From positions 19,709 through 83,708 of the forward strand of contig NZ_JAFMZP010000014.1 in assembly GCF_024436435.1 (NCBI RefSeq): a stretch of 64,000 nt of DNA, read 5' to 3'. Source of the DNA: Desertivirga xinjiangensis. Lineage in GTDB: Bacteria > Bacteroidota > Bacteroidia > Sphingobacteriales > Sphingobacteriaceae. Under the pieces are notes generated by a model. The model was not told the origin of the DNA. It worked only from the letters and a program-made list of their open reading frames with translations, and did not search any database. Of the stretch, positions 11,031 to 20,800 are shown piece after piece. Numbering within the stretch: position 1 is the stretch's first letter; every line of letters starts with the position of its first letter. The position numbers and the translations under genes are program-made.

Positions 11031-11456
11031 CTACTCGTCTTCATCAAACCAGCCTTCTGAATCCTGACTAACGTCATCGTCTAACAGATCATCTATTTCT
11101 CTCCTGTCTTTTTTCGTTGGCCGCCCGGTTCCCCTGTCACGGCTTAGTACCGGAGAATGAAACGCCGACTTGAAAGCCTGGCGATGTTCGGCAGGCGTTA
11201 AATCCTCGTAAAAATTTACGGCAGTTTTTGCGTCAACCCGGTTATGGAGCAAGCCGCTAACTTTTAATTGCCTTTTCTCAATTCCTTTCGATACAAGATA
11301 TACCTCACCAACCTTAACTTCTCTCGAAGCCTTGACATTTTGGCCATTAAGCTTTACCCGACCGGCTTTACAAGCCTCAGTCGCGAGTGTTCTTGTTTTA
11401 AAGGCACGTATCGCCCAAAGGTATTTATCAATTCTAAGCTTATCTTTATCCGACAT
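11031..11456 (-). CDS. hslR: S4-domain RNA-binding protein, Hsp15-like
   Basis: This 141-residue protein has an N-terminal S4 RNA-binding domain (RIDKYLWAIRAFKTRTLAT, then GRVKLNGQNVKAS, about 8-60). A basic linker and an acidic tail (DDLLDDDVSQDSEGWFDEDE) follow. E. coli Hsp15 binds free 50S subunits carrying nascent chains and helps recycle them; the same role is inferred. Its stop is only 15 bases from the convergent guaD stop. Confidence 0.85.
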   Translation of the reverse strand: MSDKDKLRIDKYLWAIRAFKTRTLATEACKAGRVKLNGQNVKASREVKVGEVYLVSKGIEKRQLKVSGLLHNRVDAKTAVNFYEDLTPAEHRQAFKSAFHSPVLSRDRGTGRPTKKDRREIDDLLDDDVSQDSEGWFDEDE

Positions 11457-11558
11457 TTTGTGTAGAAGATTTAATGACTGACCACCACAGTTAGCAAACT
11501 AAGCCATTTGCTTACAAAACTCCTCAAAAAACCGTTACTTTGCCAAAAATTCTTATAA

Positions 11559-12377
11559 ATGATACCACAACTAAAAAAACAGATTGAAGAAGCTTGGGAT
11601 AACCGTAACCTCATTACCTTCCCGGAATATGCAAACGCCATTGAAACAGTAATTTTAATGCTGGACAAAGGTGAGCTTCGCGTAGCTGAGCCTGTTGCTG
11701 GTGGATGGCATGTAAATGATTGGATTAAAAAAGCTGTGATTCTATATTTTCCAACCCAGAAAATGGAAGTTATAGAAGTAGGGCCCTTCGTTTTCCATGA
11801 TAAAATGAAGCTCAAAACTAACTTTAAAGATCTAGGCGTAAGGGTTGTTCCGCAGGCTACAGCCCGTTACGGAGCATACTTGTCAAAGGGTGTAATTATG
11901 ATGCCTTCTTATGTTAATATTGGCGCCTACGTTGATGAAGGAACGATGGTTGATACTTGGGCTACAGTTGGATCATGTGCCCAAATAGGTAAAAATGTTC
12001 ACTTAAGTGGTGGCGTAGGTATTGGTGGAGTGCTTGAACCCGTACAAGCTGCACCGGTTATTATTGAAGACAATTGCTTCATCGGATCCAGAGCCATCGT
12101 CGTAGAGGGTGTACGGGTTGGACAAGAGGCTGTTTTGGGTGCGAATGTTTGCTTAACCGCTTCAACTAAAATAATTGACATCACCGGACCTGAACCTGTT
12201 GAATACAAAGGTACAGTTCCTCCCCGCTCCGTGGTTATTCCCGGCTCTTATACCAAAACATTTCCAGCCGGAGAATACCAGGTGCCCTGTGCCCTGATCA
12301 TCGGTCAGCGTAAAGAGTCTACAGACAAAAAAACGTCTCTTAATGATGCTTTACGGGAGCATAATGTTGCCGTTTAG
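11559..12377 (+). CDS. dapD: Tetrahydrodipicolinate N-succinyltransferase
   Basis: This 272-residue enzyme of the succinylase branch of lysine and diaminopimelate synthesis transfers succinyl from succinyl-CoA to tetrahydrodipicolinate. The N-terminal helical domain is followed by a left-handed beta-helix of hexapeptide repeats (MMPSYVNIGAYVDEGTMVDTW, cut here as a motif run; then IGKNVHLSGGVGIGGVLEP and DNCFIGSRAIVVEG). Length and the CoA-binding end (GSYTKTFPAG) are typical of DapD. No other dap gene is adjacent. Confidence 0.95.
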   Translation: MIPQLKKQIEEAWDNRNLITFPEYANAIETVILMLDKGELRVAEPVAGGWHVNDWIKKAVILYFPTQKMEVIEVGPFVFHDKMKLKTNFKDLGVRVVPQATARYGAYLSKGVIMMPSYVNIGAYVDEGTMVDTWATVGSCAQIGKNVHLSGGVGIGGVLEPVQAAPVIIEDNCFIGSRAIVVEGVRVGQEAVLGANVCLTASTKIIDITGPEPVEYKGTVPPRSVVIPGSYTKTFPAGEYQVPCALIIGQRKESTDKKTSLNDALREHNVAV

Positions 12378-12392
12378 TTTTCTTTTATGAAA

Positions 12393-12439
12393 TAAAAGTT
12401 GTATATTTTAGAGCATTCACTCTGGGTATGCAACTTTTA
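12393..12439 (+). terminator. Long hairpin after dapD
   Basis: A 13-bp stem with one wobble pairs TAAAAGTTGTATA (12393-12405) with TATGCAACTTTTA (12427-12439). A nested AGAG/CTCT hairpin sits inside the loop. There is no long T tract after it, so it may be a weak terminator or a stabilising structure between dapD and the glycosyltransferase gene. Confidence 0.45.
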
Positions 12440-12457
12440 AACTATTATTAAGTACTC

Positions 12458-13573
12458 ATGCATATTGGCTTTGATGGAAAACGAGCAATTCAAAATTTTA
12501 CAGGACTGGGCAACTACAGCCGGTTTGTCCTGGATTTGCTTGCTCAATACTATTCAGAGCACCGGTACTCCTTATATGCAGCCAAACGTCCTCAAAACAC
12601 GGTTAGTATCCCTGACAACGTCCATTTCAGGCATCCGGGTAGTCTAAGCAACCCGACTTTATGGAGAACACTGGGCATCGTGGGTGATCTGCGAAAAGAC
12701 AAAATTGATCTCTATCATGGATTAAGTAACGAACTTCCGGTGGGTATTTCCAGATCCAAGATACCTTCGATCGTTACTATACATGATCTGATCTTTCTGA
12801 GATTTCCGGAATTCTACCCGCTCATCGACCGAACGATATATAGGTATAAATTCCAGTATGCCTGCAAGAATGCCACAAGGATAATAGCAGTCAGCGAACA
12901 AACGAAATCAGATATAATAAGTTTCTTCAACATCCCGGAAAACAAGGTAGACGTAGTGTACCAGGGCTGTAATTCTATTTTTCAAACCACAGCTACTGAA
13001 GACGAAAAATTGATTATCCGGGGCGAATATGAGCTTCCGGCACGATATCTCCTGCAAGTGGGCACTATTGAAGAGCGTAAAAACCTGTTGTTGTCCGTAA
13101 GAGCTTTGAAAGCTGTTCCAGACGAAATCAAATTAGTGGTCATAGGACGCGAGACAGATTACGCCACAGAAGTCAAAGAATACATTGAAGCCAACCGATT
13201 ACATAACCGGGTCGTTTTTCTAAAAAACGTTCCGTTAAAAGATCTTCCTGTGATTTACCAATGCGCAGAAGTATTTGTATATCCCTCGGAGTTCGAAGGC
13301 TTTGGCATACCGATAATAGAAGCACTTAATTCTGGCATTCCTGTGATTGCAGCAACAGGCTCATGTCTTGAAGAGGCAGGCGGACCGGGCAGCTGCTATG
13401 TACATCCTCAAGATGAGGTTCAGTTAGCATGGCATATCAATGGCATTATTAACAATCCATCTAAAAGGGAAGAAATGATAGAAGCTGGTTACAAACATGT
13501 ACAATGCTTTTCCGAAAAACATTTAGCTGCAAACTTAATGCACACCTATCAAAAGGCACTTACTAATGCTTAA
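12458..13573 (+). CDS. GT4-family glycosyltransferase
   Basis: This 371-residue GT-B fold glycosyltransferase (group 1, CAZy GT4-like) has the acceptor-domain motif LYHGLSNELP and the donor-domain motif LLQVGTIEERKN. The nucleotide-sugar signature is YPSEFEGFGIPIIEALNSG, an EX7E-type motif with the two glutamates in EFEGFGIPIIE. No transmembrane segment is visible, so it is a cytoplasmic or peripheral enzyme. The 3' end overlaps tsaC by 8 bases. Sugar donor and acceptor are unknown. Confidence 0.88.
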   Translation: MHIGFDGKRAIQNFTGLGNYSRFVLDLLAQYYSEHRYSLYAAKRPQNTVSIPDNVHFRHPGSLSNPTLWRTLGIVGDLRKDKIDLYHGLSNELPVGISRSKIPSIVTIHDLIFLRFPEFYPLIDRTIYRYKFQYACKNATRIIAVSEQTKSDIISFFNIPENKVDVVYQGCNSIFQTTATEDEKLIIRGEYELPARYLLQVGTIEERKNLLLSVRALKAVPDEIKLVVIGRETDYATEVKEYIEANRLHNRVVFLKNVPLKDLPVIYQCAEVFVYPSEFEGFGIPIIEALNSGIPVIAATGSCLEEAGGPGSCYVHPQDEVQLAWHINGIINNPSKREEMIEAGYKHVQCFSEKHLAANLMHTYQKALTNA

Positions 13574-14132
13574 AAAAGAAATCGAAAAGGCTCTCGAAAT
13601 CCTGAATGCGGGAGGAGTAATTCTTTATCCTACAGACACTATTTGGGGTATCGGCTGCGATGCAACTAACGAAGCTGCCGTTGAGCGCATATTTAATATC
13701 AAAGGCAGAGATGCCGCCAAAAGCCTGATCGTTCTACTCGACACGGAAAACAAATTGGAGAGTTATGTAACAGAAGTTCCCGCCATCGCTTACGACTTGA
13801 TCGAGTACGCCGAAAATCCATTAACTATTATCTACTCCGGAGCGAAAAATCTGGCGAAAAATGTGATCCATGCAGATGGCAGTGTAGGGATCAGAGTGGC
13901 TAAACACCAATTTTGCCAGCAACTTATTCAGCGTTTCCGCAAACCTATTGTTTCTACTTCTGCTAATGTGAGTGGAGAACCAAGCCCAAAAATATTCGGC
14001 GACATTTCAGCATCAATCCTTGAAGGTGTAGATTATGTAGTTAATTTCGAGCAGGATGTCACCTCCGAAAAACAACCTTCCACTATTATGAAATTAGAGC
14101 CTGATGGCCGATTTGCCTTTATTAGGCGTTAA
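13566..14132 (+). CDS. tsaC: L-threonylcarbamoyladenylate synthase (YrdC/TsaC)
   Basis: This 188-residue enzyme makes threonylcarbamoyl-AMP for the t6A37 modification of ANN-decoding tRNAs. YrdC signatures are GGVILYPTDTIWGIGCDA near the N-terminus, IFNIKGRD, PLTIIYSG and IVSTSANVSGEPSP. There is no C-terminal Sua5 domain. The start codon lies inside the end of the glycosyltransferase gene, showing translational coupling. The downstream neighbours cca and miaA also act on tRNA. Confidence 0.93.
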   Translation: MLKKEIEKALEILNAGGVILYPTDTIWGIGCDATNEAAVERIFNIKGRDAAKSLIVLLDTENKLESYVTEVPAIAYDLIEYAENPLTIIYSGAKNLAKNVIHADGSVGIRVAKHQFCQQLIQRFRKPIVSTSANVSGEPSPKIFGDISASILEGVDYVVNFEQDVTSEKQPSTIMKLEPDGRFAFIRR

Positions 14133-14146
14133 TACAGACAAATAAT

Positions 14147-14154
14147 TATTTTTG
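14147..14154 (+). promoter_or_regulatory. Putative -7 element of cca
   Basis: TATTTTTG matches TAnnTTTG, with the expected start about seven bases downstream and the cca ATG at 14199. No good -33 box is seen at the usual spacing. Confidence 0.4.
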
Positions 14155-14198
14155 CATCTATTGCTTTCTCTGAACGCAGGGCTTGCAATTGTTTTTTT

Positions 14199-15611
14199 AT
14201 GAAACAACATCTCGATTATCCGATATTTAGAAAACTTAGTGCGCTGGCTGAAAAAACAGGCACTGAAATTTATGTTATAGGCGGATATGTGAGAGATCTT
14301 TTTCTAAAGCGGGCGTCTAAAGACATCGATATTTTAGTGCTTGGAAACGGGATAGATTTCGCAGAGAAAGCCGCTGAGGCCCTAAGGGCTCAGGTTAATG
14401 TCTTTAAGAACTTTGGTACCGCGATGCTTCGCTTTGATGACCTCGAGGTGGAATTCGTAGGCGCCAGAAAAGAATCATACCGTTCAAATTCACGAAAACC
14501 CGTAATTGAAAACGGAACACTAGACGACGACCAGAAGCGCCGGGATTTTACAATTAATGCCATGGCGCTTTCCCTGAATAAAAGTAGCTTCGGCGAGCTC
14601 CTTGATCCTTTCCAGGGTACAAGTGATCTGGAACACAAATTAATAAGAACCCCATTAAATCCCACGGAAACCTTTTCAGATGACCCTCTCAGGATGATGC
14701 GGGCGATTCGTTTTGCAAGCCAGCTAAACTTTGCTATAGAGGAGAGCGCATTCAAAGCTATAGAAGCTAATAAAGACAGGATAAAGATTGTTTCGGCAGA
14801 GAGAATCACCGACGAGCTGAATAAAATTATACTGTCGCCTAAACCCTCCCTAGGATTTAAACTCCTTTTTGACTCAGGGTTGCTGCATCTTATATTTCCA
14901 CAAATGACGGCTCTTTACGGCGTTGAGTATATAAAAGGAAAAGGGCACAAAGATAATTTCTATCATACCCTGGAAGTTTTAGATAATATTGCAGAACAAA
15001 GTGACGACCTTTGGCTTCGCTGGGCTGCAATATTACATGACATAGCTAAACCGGCAACCAAGCGTTTTGAAGAGAACCACGGCTGGACATTTCATGGTCA
15101 TGAAGATAAAGGGGCGCGCATGGTTCCGAAGATCTTCAATCAATTAAAACTCCCCCTAAATGAGAAAATGAAGTATGTGCAGAAGCTGGTTCAGCTACAT
15201 CTGCGACCAATTGTACTGGCACAGGAAGTCGTCACCGATTCGGCAGTAAGGCGGTTGCTGTTTGATGCGGGGGAAGATATTGATAGTTTAATGATGCTTT
15301 GCCACGCAGATGTAACTACCAAAAACGAGTATAAAAAGAAAAAGTACCGTCAAAATTTTGAGCTTGTAAAGCAAAAGCTCAAAGATGTTGAAGAACGCGA
15401 CCAGATAAGGAACTGGCAACCTCCCGTTTCAGGCAGCGATATTATGGAGACCTTTGGAATTCCAGCAGGCAAAGAAGTTGGTATAATCAAAAACCAGATC
15501 AGAGAGGCAATTCTTGAGGGAGAAATAGGAAATACAAGAGAGGATGCTTTTCGGTACATGATTACGAAGGCAAAACAAATGGGACTCAGTCCGATAACTC
15601 ATATAAATTAA
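14199..15611 (+). CDS. cca: CCA tRNA nucleotidyltransferase with HD domain
   Basis: This 470-residue class II polymerase adds or repairs the 3' CCA of tRNAs; none of the five tRNA genes in this window encodes CCA. Visible features are the nucleotidyltransferase motif GGYVRD (28-33) with the metal-binding pair DID (42-44), RRDFTINAMA, and the template helix region DDPLRMMRAIRFA. An HD phosphohydrolase domain follows (HTLEVL, then ILHDIAKPATK, around residue 285). The C-terminal HD part is common in Bacteroidota and may give phosphatase activity. Confidence 0.94.
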   Translation: MKQHLDYPIFRKLSALAEKTGTEIYVIGGYVRDLFLKRASKDIDILVLGNGIDFAEKAAEALRAQVNVFKNFGTAMLRFDDLEVEFVGARKESYRSNSRKPVIENGTLDDDQKRRDFTINAMALSLNKSSFGELLDPFQGTSDLEHKLIRTPLNPTETFSDDPLRMMRAIRFASQLNFAIEESAFKAIEANKDRIKIVSAERITDELNKIILSPKPSLGFKLLFDSGLLHLIFPQMTALYGVEYIKGKGHKDNFYHTLEVLDNIAEQSDDLWLRWAAILHDIAKPATKRFEENHGWTFHGHEDKGARMVPKIFNQLKLPLNEKMKYVQKLVQLHLRPIVLAQEVVTDSAVRRLLFDAGEDIDSLMMLCHADVTTKNEYKKKKYRQNFELVKQKLKDVEERDQIRNWQPPVSGSDIMETFGIPAGKEVGIIKNQIREAILEGEIGNTREDAFRYMITKAKQMGLSPITHIN

Positions 15612-15688
15612 TAAAAACCAAACTTTATAATAAAACAGGCGTTAATGTTAGTCTAATTTTATTATTTCGCATAAAATTAAAATTGATC

Positions 15689-16327
15689 ATGGCTATTTAC
15701 AGATTCCGGGTTTCTTTTGAAGATTACGATGATGTGATACGGGAAATAGATATAAAATCCACTCAAACATTTGAGGACTTACATATTGCCATACATAAGA
15801 GTACTGGTTATAATGCCGAGAAATCCTCCTCTTTCTATGTTAGTACTGATCAATGGATAAAGGGTGACGAAATTGCCTATTTACCCACCCAGCGCAAACT
15901 TGATCGTGGTGTCACTTTAATGCATGGAACTAAGCTTAACCGCTTTATAGATGATCCCCACCAAAAGTTTTACTATACATACAACTTTGACCGTCCCTTC
16001 GACTTTCACGTAGAGCTGATCAAGATCCTCGATCTGGAACAGGGAAAAGACTATCCTTCTTTATTTAGAAGTATGGGTGAAGCACCTAAACCAGCAGGGA
16101 CTATTGTTGTCCCAGTGGGTGGCGGTGAAGAACCTGAAGATTTTGATTTCCTGAATGAGATGGAGTACGCTCCTGAAGACGCTGATGATCTGGAAAGCGT
16201 GGACGACCTTGGTATAGACGCACCTGAGGAAGAGGAAGAAGAAAAAGATGAATTTATGGATGAATTTTCCGATAATGACAACTTCGATTCCGAGGACTTT
16301 GGAAGCAACAATAAGGAAGATTACTAA
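15689..16327 (+). CDS. pRiA4b ORF-3-like (TnpR-fold) protein with acidic tail
   Basis: The protein is 212 residues from the ATG at 15689; a TTG at 15683 is in frame but less likely. Residues 1-120 resemble the plasmid pRiA4b ORF-3/IS1096 TnpR-like fold (YRFRVSFEDYDDVIREIDI near the start, then DPHQKFYYTYNFDRPFDFHVEL). From about residue 145 the chain is strongly acidic, with a run of six Glu. No transposase or inverted repeats accompany it, so it is not part of a mobile element here. It sits between cca and miaA, which hints at an RNA-related housekeeping role, but the function is unknown. Confidence 0.7.
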   Translation: MAIYRFRVSFEDYDDVIREIDIKSTQTFEDLHIAIHKSTGYNAEKSSSFYVSTDQWIKGDEIAYLPTQRKLDRGVTLMHGTKLNRFIDDPHQKFYYTYNFDRPFDFHVELIKILDLEQGKDYPSLFRSMGEAPKPAGTIVVPVGGGEEPEDFDFLNEMEYAPEDADDLESVDDLGIDAPEEEEEEKDEFMDEFSDNDNFDSEDFGSNNKEDY

Positions 16328-16334
16328 AAAAAAC

Positions 16335-16365
16335 GGTCATGACTAGGTTAAGCCTGGTCATGATC
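16335..16365. promoter_or_regulatory. Hairpin directly upstream of miaA
   Basis: A 13-bp stem (GGTCATGACTAGG at 16335-16347, CCTGGTCATGATC at 16353-16365, two wobbles on the plus strand) with a TTAAG loop ends 7 bases before the miaA ATG. The T-rich side is on the minus strand (eight Ts), so it is not a plus-strand terminator by the usual rule. It may mask the miaA translation start. Confidence 0.5.
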
Positions 16366-16372
16366 ATACATC

Positions 16373-17284
16373 ATGGACTCTCCAAAAACCCTTATCGTGA
16401 TTGCAGGCCCTACTGCAATAGGCAAAACGGATCTTGCCATAAAACTTGCCCTTCACTATAAAACAGAGATTATATCTGCGGATTCAAGACAGTTCTACCG
16501 CGAGATGACTCTTGGCACGGCAAAGCCGTCTGATCATGAGTTAGCCCAGGTAAAACATCATTTTATAAACTCTCATTCTATCGACCAGCCCTTCTCAGTT
16601 GGTGATTTCGAAACGGAGGTGCTGACACTTTTGGATGAGCTTTTTAAGCTTCATGACATTGTAATACTTGTTGGGGGTTCAGGCTTATTCATTAAAGCTA
16701 TAACTGAAGGTTTTGATGTTTTACCTAAAGCAGATATGGCGATACGGGAGAACTTGAACAAATTATTTGCGGAACATGGGATCAAAGCCCTCCAGGAGAA
16801 GCTTCTCGCGCTGGATCCGGGTTACTATCAGGAAGTAGATTTAAACAATCCTCAGCGCTTAATCAGAGCACTTGAGGTCTGTATCAGTTCGGGATTCCCG
16901 TTTTCTTCCTACCGGAAAAACGCCATTAATAAACGGAACTTCAATAGTGTCAAGATCTGTCTGAATACCGACCGGGAAACCCTGTATAGCCGAATAAATC
17001 TGAGAGTTGACCAAATGATTGAAAACGGGCTTATAGATGAAGTGAAAAGTCTTGTGCCATATCAGAACCTCAATGCACTAAACACCGTTGGATATACTGA
17101 AGTATTTCAGTATTTAAAAGGTGAGATAACACTCACTGAGGCTGTTGAAAGTATCAAACAAAATACCCGGAGGTTTGCAAAACGTCAGCTTACCTGGTTT
17201 AGGAAAGATAGCGGGTTTGCATGGTTTGAACCATGTGCGTTTTCTGAAATATTAGAGTACATATACGAAAGGACAAGACTTTAG
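16373..17284 (+). CDS. miaA: tRNA dimethylallyltransferase
   Basis: This 303-residue enzyme transfers a dimethylallyl group to A37 of tRNAs reading UNN codons. The P-loop is GPTAIGKTD at 12-20, and the substrate motif ADSRQFYR at 36-43 follows. GGSGLFIKA and the C-terminal NTRRFAKRQLTWFRK motif are diagnostic. No ribosome-binding site precedes it, and a hairpin occupies that position. The stop codon lies inside the loop of a strong hairpin. Confidence 0.95.
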   Translation: MDSPKTLIVIAGPTAIGKTDLAIKLALHYKTEIISADSRQFYREMTLGTAKPSDHELAQVKHHFINSHSIDQPFSVGDFETEVLTLLDELFKLHDIVILVGGSGLFIKAITEGFDVLPKADMAIRENLNKLFAEHGIKALQEKLLALDPGYYQEVDLNNPQRLIRALEVCISSGFPFSSYRKNAINKRNFNSVKICLNTDRETLYSRINLRVDQMIENGLIDEVKSLVPYQNLNALNTVGYTEVFQYLKGEITLTEAVESIKQNTRRFAKRQLTWFRKDSGFAWFEPCAFSEILEYIYERTRL

Positions 17285-17302
17285 CTTTGTCCTTTCATAT
17301 AT
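17261..17302. terminator. Bidirectional hairpin terminator overlapping the miaA stop
   Basis: A 10-bp perfect stem (GAAAGGACAA at 17267-17276, TTGTCCTTTC at 17287-17296) is extended after one mismatch by 5 more pairs (ATATA/TATAT). The loop contains the TAG stop of miaA at 17282-17284. It separates convergent miaA and the DUF3467 gene. No long T run follows on either side. Confidence 0.7.
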
Positions 17303-17314
17303 GAATATTCGTTA

Positions 17315-17629
17315 CTAGGCCTGGGCCGTAGGTCCTCCGAAGTTAAGAGGTAACCCTCCGCCTTCTTCCTGCACATTCACTCTGCCATTTACAGATTCAA
17401 ACTTTTCAATATTATCGTCAAGGGCGTTCAATAGCCTCTTAGCGTGTTCAGGTGTAAGAATAATTCTTGACTTAACTTTTGCCTTCGGTACCCCAGGCAT
17501 AACCCGTATAAAGTCGAGCACAAACTCGGTATTTGAATGGGTAATAATAGCAAGGTTAGAATATATTCCCTCAGCAATCTCCTCCGAGAGTTCTATATTA
17601 AGTTGATTTTCGTTGTTGTCAGGTTCCAT
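17315..17629 (-). CDS. DUF3467 domain protein
   Basis: This 104-residue cytoplasmic protein matches DUF3467 (IYSNLAIITHSNTEFVLDFIR, cut as a 21-residue stretch beginning IYSNL and ending DFIR; then RIILTPEHAKRLLNALDDNI). The family is widespread in Bacteroidota and other bacteria and has no known biochemical function. It lies downstream of rpoC behind a terminator, so it probably has its own promoter within 17630-17755. Confidence 0.85.
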   Translation of the reverse strand: MEPDNNENQLNIELSEEIAEGIYSNLAIITHSNTEFVLDFIRVMPGVPKAKVKSRIILTPEHAKRLLNALDDNIEKFESVNGRVNVQEEGGGLPLNFGGPTAQA

Positions 17630-17756
17630 AATGTAAATTTAACAAAGTCCCATTTAAAAGATCTCCGTATTTAGATTTTGTTCCAATACTGTCGAGTTAC
17701 TGGGAAAAGTTTATAAATTAAGTACAATATGCGTAATTGTAATGTTTTAAAATGAA

Positions 17757-17781
17757 AAAGTCCCCCACGAGGGAGGACTTT
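17757..17781 (-). terminator. Terminator of the rpoBC operon
   Basis: On the minus strand AAAGTCC, T, CC pair with GG, G, GGACTTT around a short loop, followed by TTTTTCATTTT. It starts 25 bases after the rpoC stop, as expected for the end of the long ribosomal and RNA polymerase transcript. Confidence 0.8.
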
Positions 17782-17805
17782 AATTTTATAAATAGCATCT
17801 ATTTT

Positions 17806-20800
17806 CTAGGCTTCAACATCTTCATGTTTAGATGCCATTAGTTTGTCGTACTCTTCCTGAGATCCAACTATAATCCGATCGTAGCTACGCAGACCAGTAC
17901 CTGAAGGAATAAGGTGACCTACGATCACGTTTTCTTTCAGACCTAGTAAGTTATCGCGCTTACCACTGATTGCAGCCTCATTAAGAACCTTCGTCGTCTC
18001 CTGGAAGGATGCCGCCGAAATAAATGACTTAGTACCAAGAGATGCCCGGGTAATACCTTGCAGCAACGGACTAGAAGTTGCAGCAATTGCATCTCTAGCC
18101 TCGGCCAGTTTCATGTCCTTACGCTTTAATATAGAATTTTCATCTCTAAGTTTACGTACAGAAATAATCTGTCCTGCCTTCAATGTAGTAGAATCCCCTG
18201 GATCAGTGATTACTTTTTTGTCGTATATATCGTCGTTTTCGATAGTGAAATCCCAGCGGTCTACAGCGTCATTTTCAAGGAATCGGGTATCGCCCGGATC
18301 TTGAATTCTAACTTTCTGCATCATCTGATGTACGATAGTTTCAAAGTGCTTATCGTTGATCTTCACCCCCTGTAAACGGTATACTTCCTGAATACCATTA
18401 ACCAGGTATTCCTGAACCGCTGCAGGTCCTTTGATCGACAGTATGTCTGCTGGAGAGATAGAACCATCCGACAATGGCATACCAGCCTTCACAAAGTCGT
18501 TATCCTGTACAAGGATGTGCTTAGAAAGTGGCACCAGGTATTTCTTGATTTGTCCGTCTTTAGACTCAATTGAAATTTCACGGTTACCACGTTTAACACC
18601 TCCCAAGGTTACCACACCATCAATCTCCGTTACAACAGCAGGATTAGAAGGGTTACGGGCTTCGAATAACTCCGTTACACGAGGAAGACCACCGGTGATG
18701 TCACGGGTTTTACCAGTTGAACGAGGTATTTTAGCAATTATCTCGCCCATCTTGATCTTCACGCCTTCATCTACTGCGATATGAGCTCCTACCGGAATGT
18801 TATAACCTTTTACAGTGCTTCCAGTGCTGTCCATGATCTTAATAACCGGATTTTTAGTCTTATCACGGGTATCGATGATCACCTTCTCTCTGTGACCTGT
18901 CTGGTCATCAGACTCTTCGCGGAAGGTAACACCTTCAATAACCGCTTCAAACTCAACTTTACCAGTGAACTCAGAGATGATAACAGCATTGTATGGATCC
19001 CAGCTACAGATTCTGTCGCCTTTCGTTACTTTAATTCCTTCTTTTACGTACAAGTAAGATCCGTAAGGAATGTTATTAGTCATGATCACACGGCCTGAAT
19101 TCGGATCAACGATACGGAACTCACCTGAACGGCCAAGAACAACATCAACAGGTCCTTCTTCGGTTTCGTATGGTACGGTTCTGATATTCTCGAATTCAAT
19201 TACACCATCAAACTTGGCATTAATCTGCGATTCAGCAGCAATGTTAGATGCGGTACCACCCACGTGGAAGGTACGAAGTGTTAACTGAGTACCAGGCTCA
19301 CCAATTGACTGTGCAGCAATTACACCCACAGCTTCACCTGCCTGAACACGTTTACCGGTAGCAAGGTTACGTCCGTAGCAAAGAGCACAAACACCACGCT
19401 TGCTTTCGCACGTTAATACTGAACGAATCTCAATTCCTTCAAGTGCTGAATTTTCAATTCCAGCAGCAGTATCCTCATTAATATCCTGACCTGCTGCAAC
19501 CAGCAGCTCATTAGAAATAGGATCGTATACATCATGAAGAGATGTTCTACCTAAAATACGATCATAAAGTGGTTCAACGATATCTTCGTTGTCTTTAAGA
19601 GCAGTTGTGAAAATCCCTCTTAAGGTCCCGCAATCTGTTTCCCCAACGATCATATCCTGAGCAACGTCATGCAAACGACGGGTTAAGTAACCAGCATCCG
19701 CTGTCTTCAACGCCGTATCCGCAAGACCTTTACGCGCACCGTGAGTAGAGATAAAGTACTCGAGTACCGAAAGTCCTTCTTTAAAGTTAGAAAGGATCGG
19801 GTTCTCGATAATTTCACCACCTGAACCGGATTTCTGAGGTTTTGCCATCAGTCCCCTCATTCCGCAAAGCTGACGAATCTGCTCTTTAGAACCACGGGCA
19901 CCAGAATCAAGCATCATATATACAGAGTTGAAACCCTGGTTATCTGTAGACAAGATCTCCATCACGTTTGCAGTTAAACGGTTGTTGATACGAGTCCAGA
20001 TATCGATGATCTGATTGTAACGTTCGTTGTTAGTAATGAAACCCATATTGTAGTTATTCATTACTTCTTCAACTTCCTGACTTGCCTGACCAATTAACTT
20101 AGCTTTAGCTTCAGGAATATTAAGATCCTGCAGGTTAAATGACAGGCCTCCGCGGAATGCCATTTGGAAGCCTAATTCCTTAATATCGTCAAGGAACTGT
20201 GCTGCACGGGCCATACCGGTATTCTTTACAACTTCACCGATAATGTCACGAAGAGATTTTTTAGTTAATAGCTCATTGATATAACCAACCTCTTCAGGAA
20301 CATGCTGATTGAAAAGTACCCGGCCAACAGTTGTATCTATTAGTTTACTAACGATCGAACCGTCTTTCTCCTTAACTTTTGCTTTAACCTTAATGAAAGC
20401 ATGCAGGTCAACTTTTTTCTCATTGTAGCCAATGATCACCTCTTCAGCAGAGTAGAAAATCTGGCCTTCGCCTTTCATCACACGTTTATCGTCCGTTCTG
20501 CGGCCTTTAGTAATATAGTAAAGACCTAAAACCATATCCTGTGAAGGAACCGTAATCGGAGTACCGTTCGCAGGGTTAAGAATATTGTGTGATGCAAGCA
20601 TTAAAACCTGAGCTTCAAGAATAGCCGCATGACCAAGAGGTACGTGAACCGCCATCTGGTCACCGTCGAAGTCGGCGTTGAATGCAGTACACACTAATGG
20701 ATGCAACTGGATAGCCTTACCTTCAACCAATTTTGGCTGGAAGGACTGGATACCCAAACGGTGAAGCGTAGGAGCACGGTTTAGTAATACAGGGTGTCCT

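Noticed and set aside
15689..16327. Transposon or plasmid gene, from the TnpR/pRiA4b-like fold
   Set aside because: No transposase, terminal repeats or composition shift; neighbours are core tRNA-processing genes.
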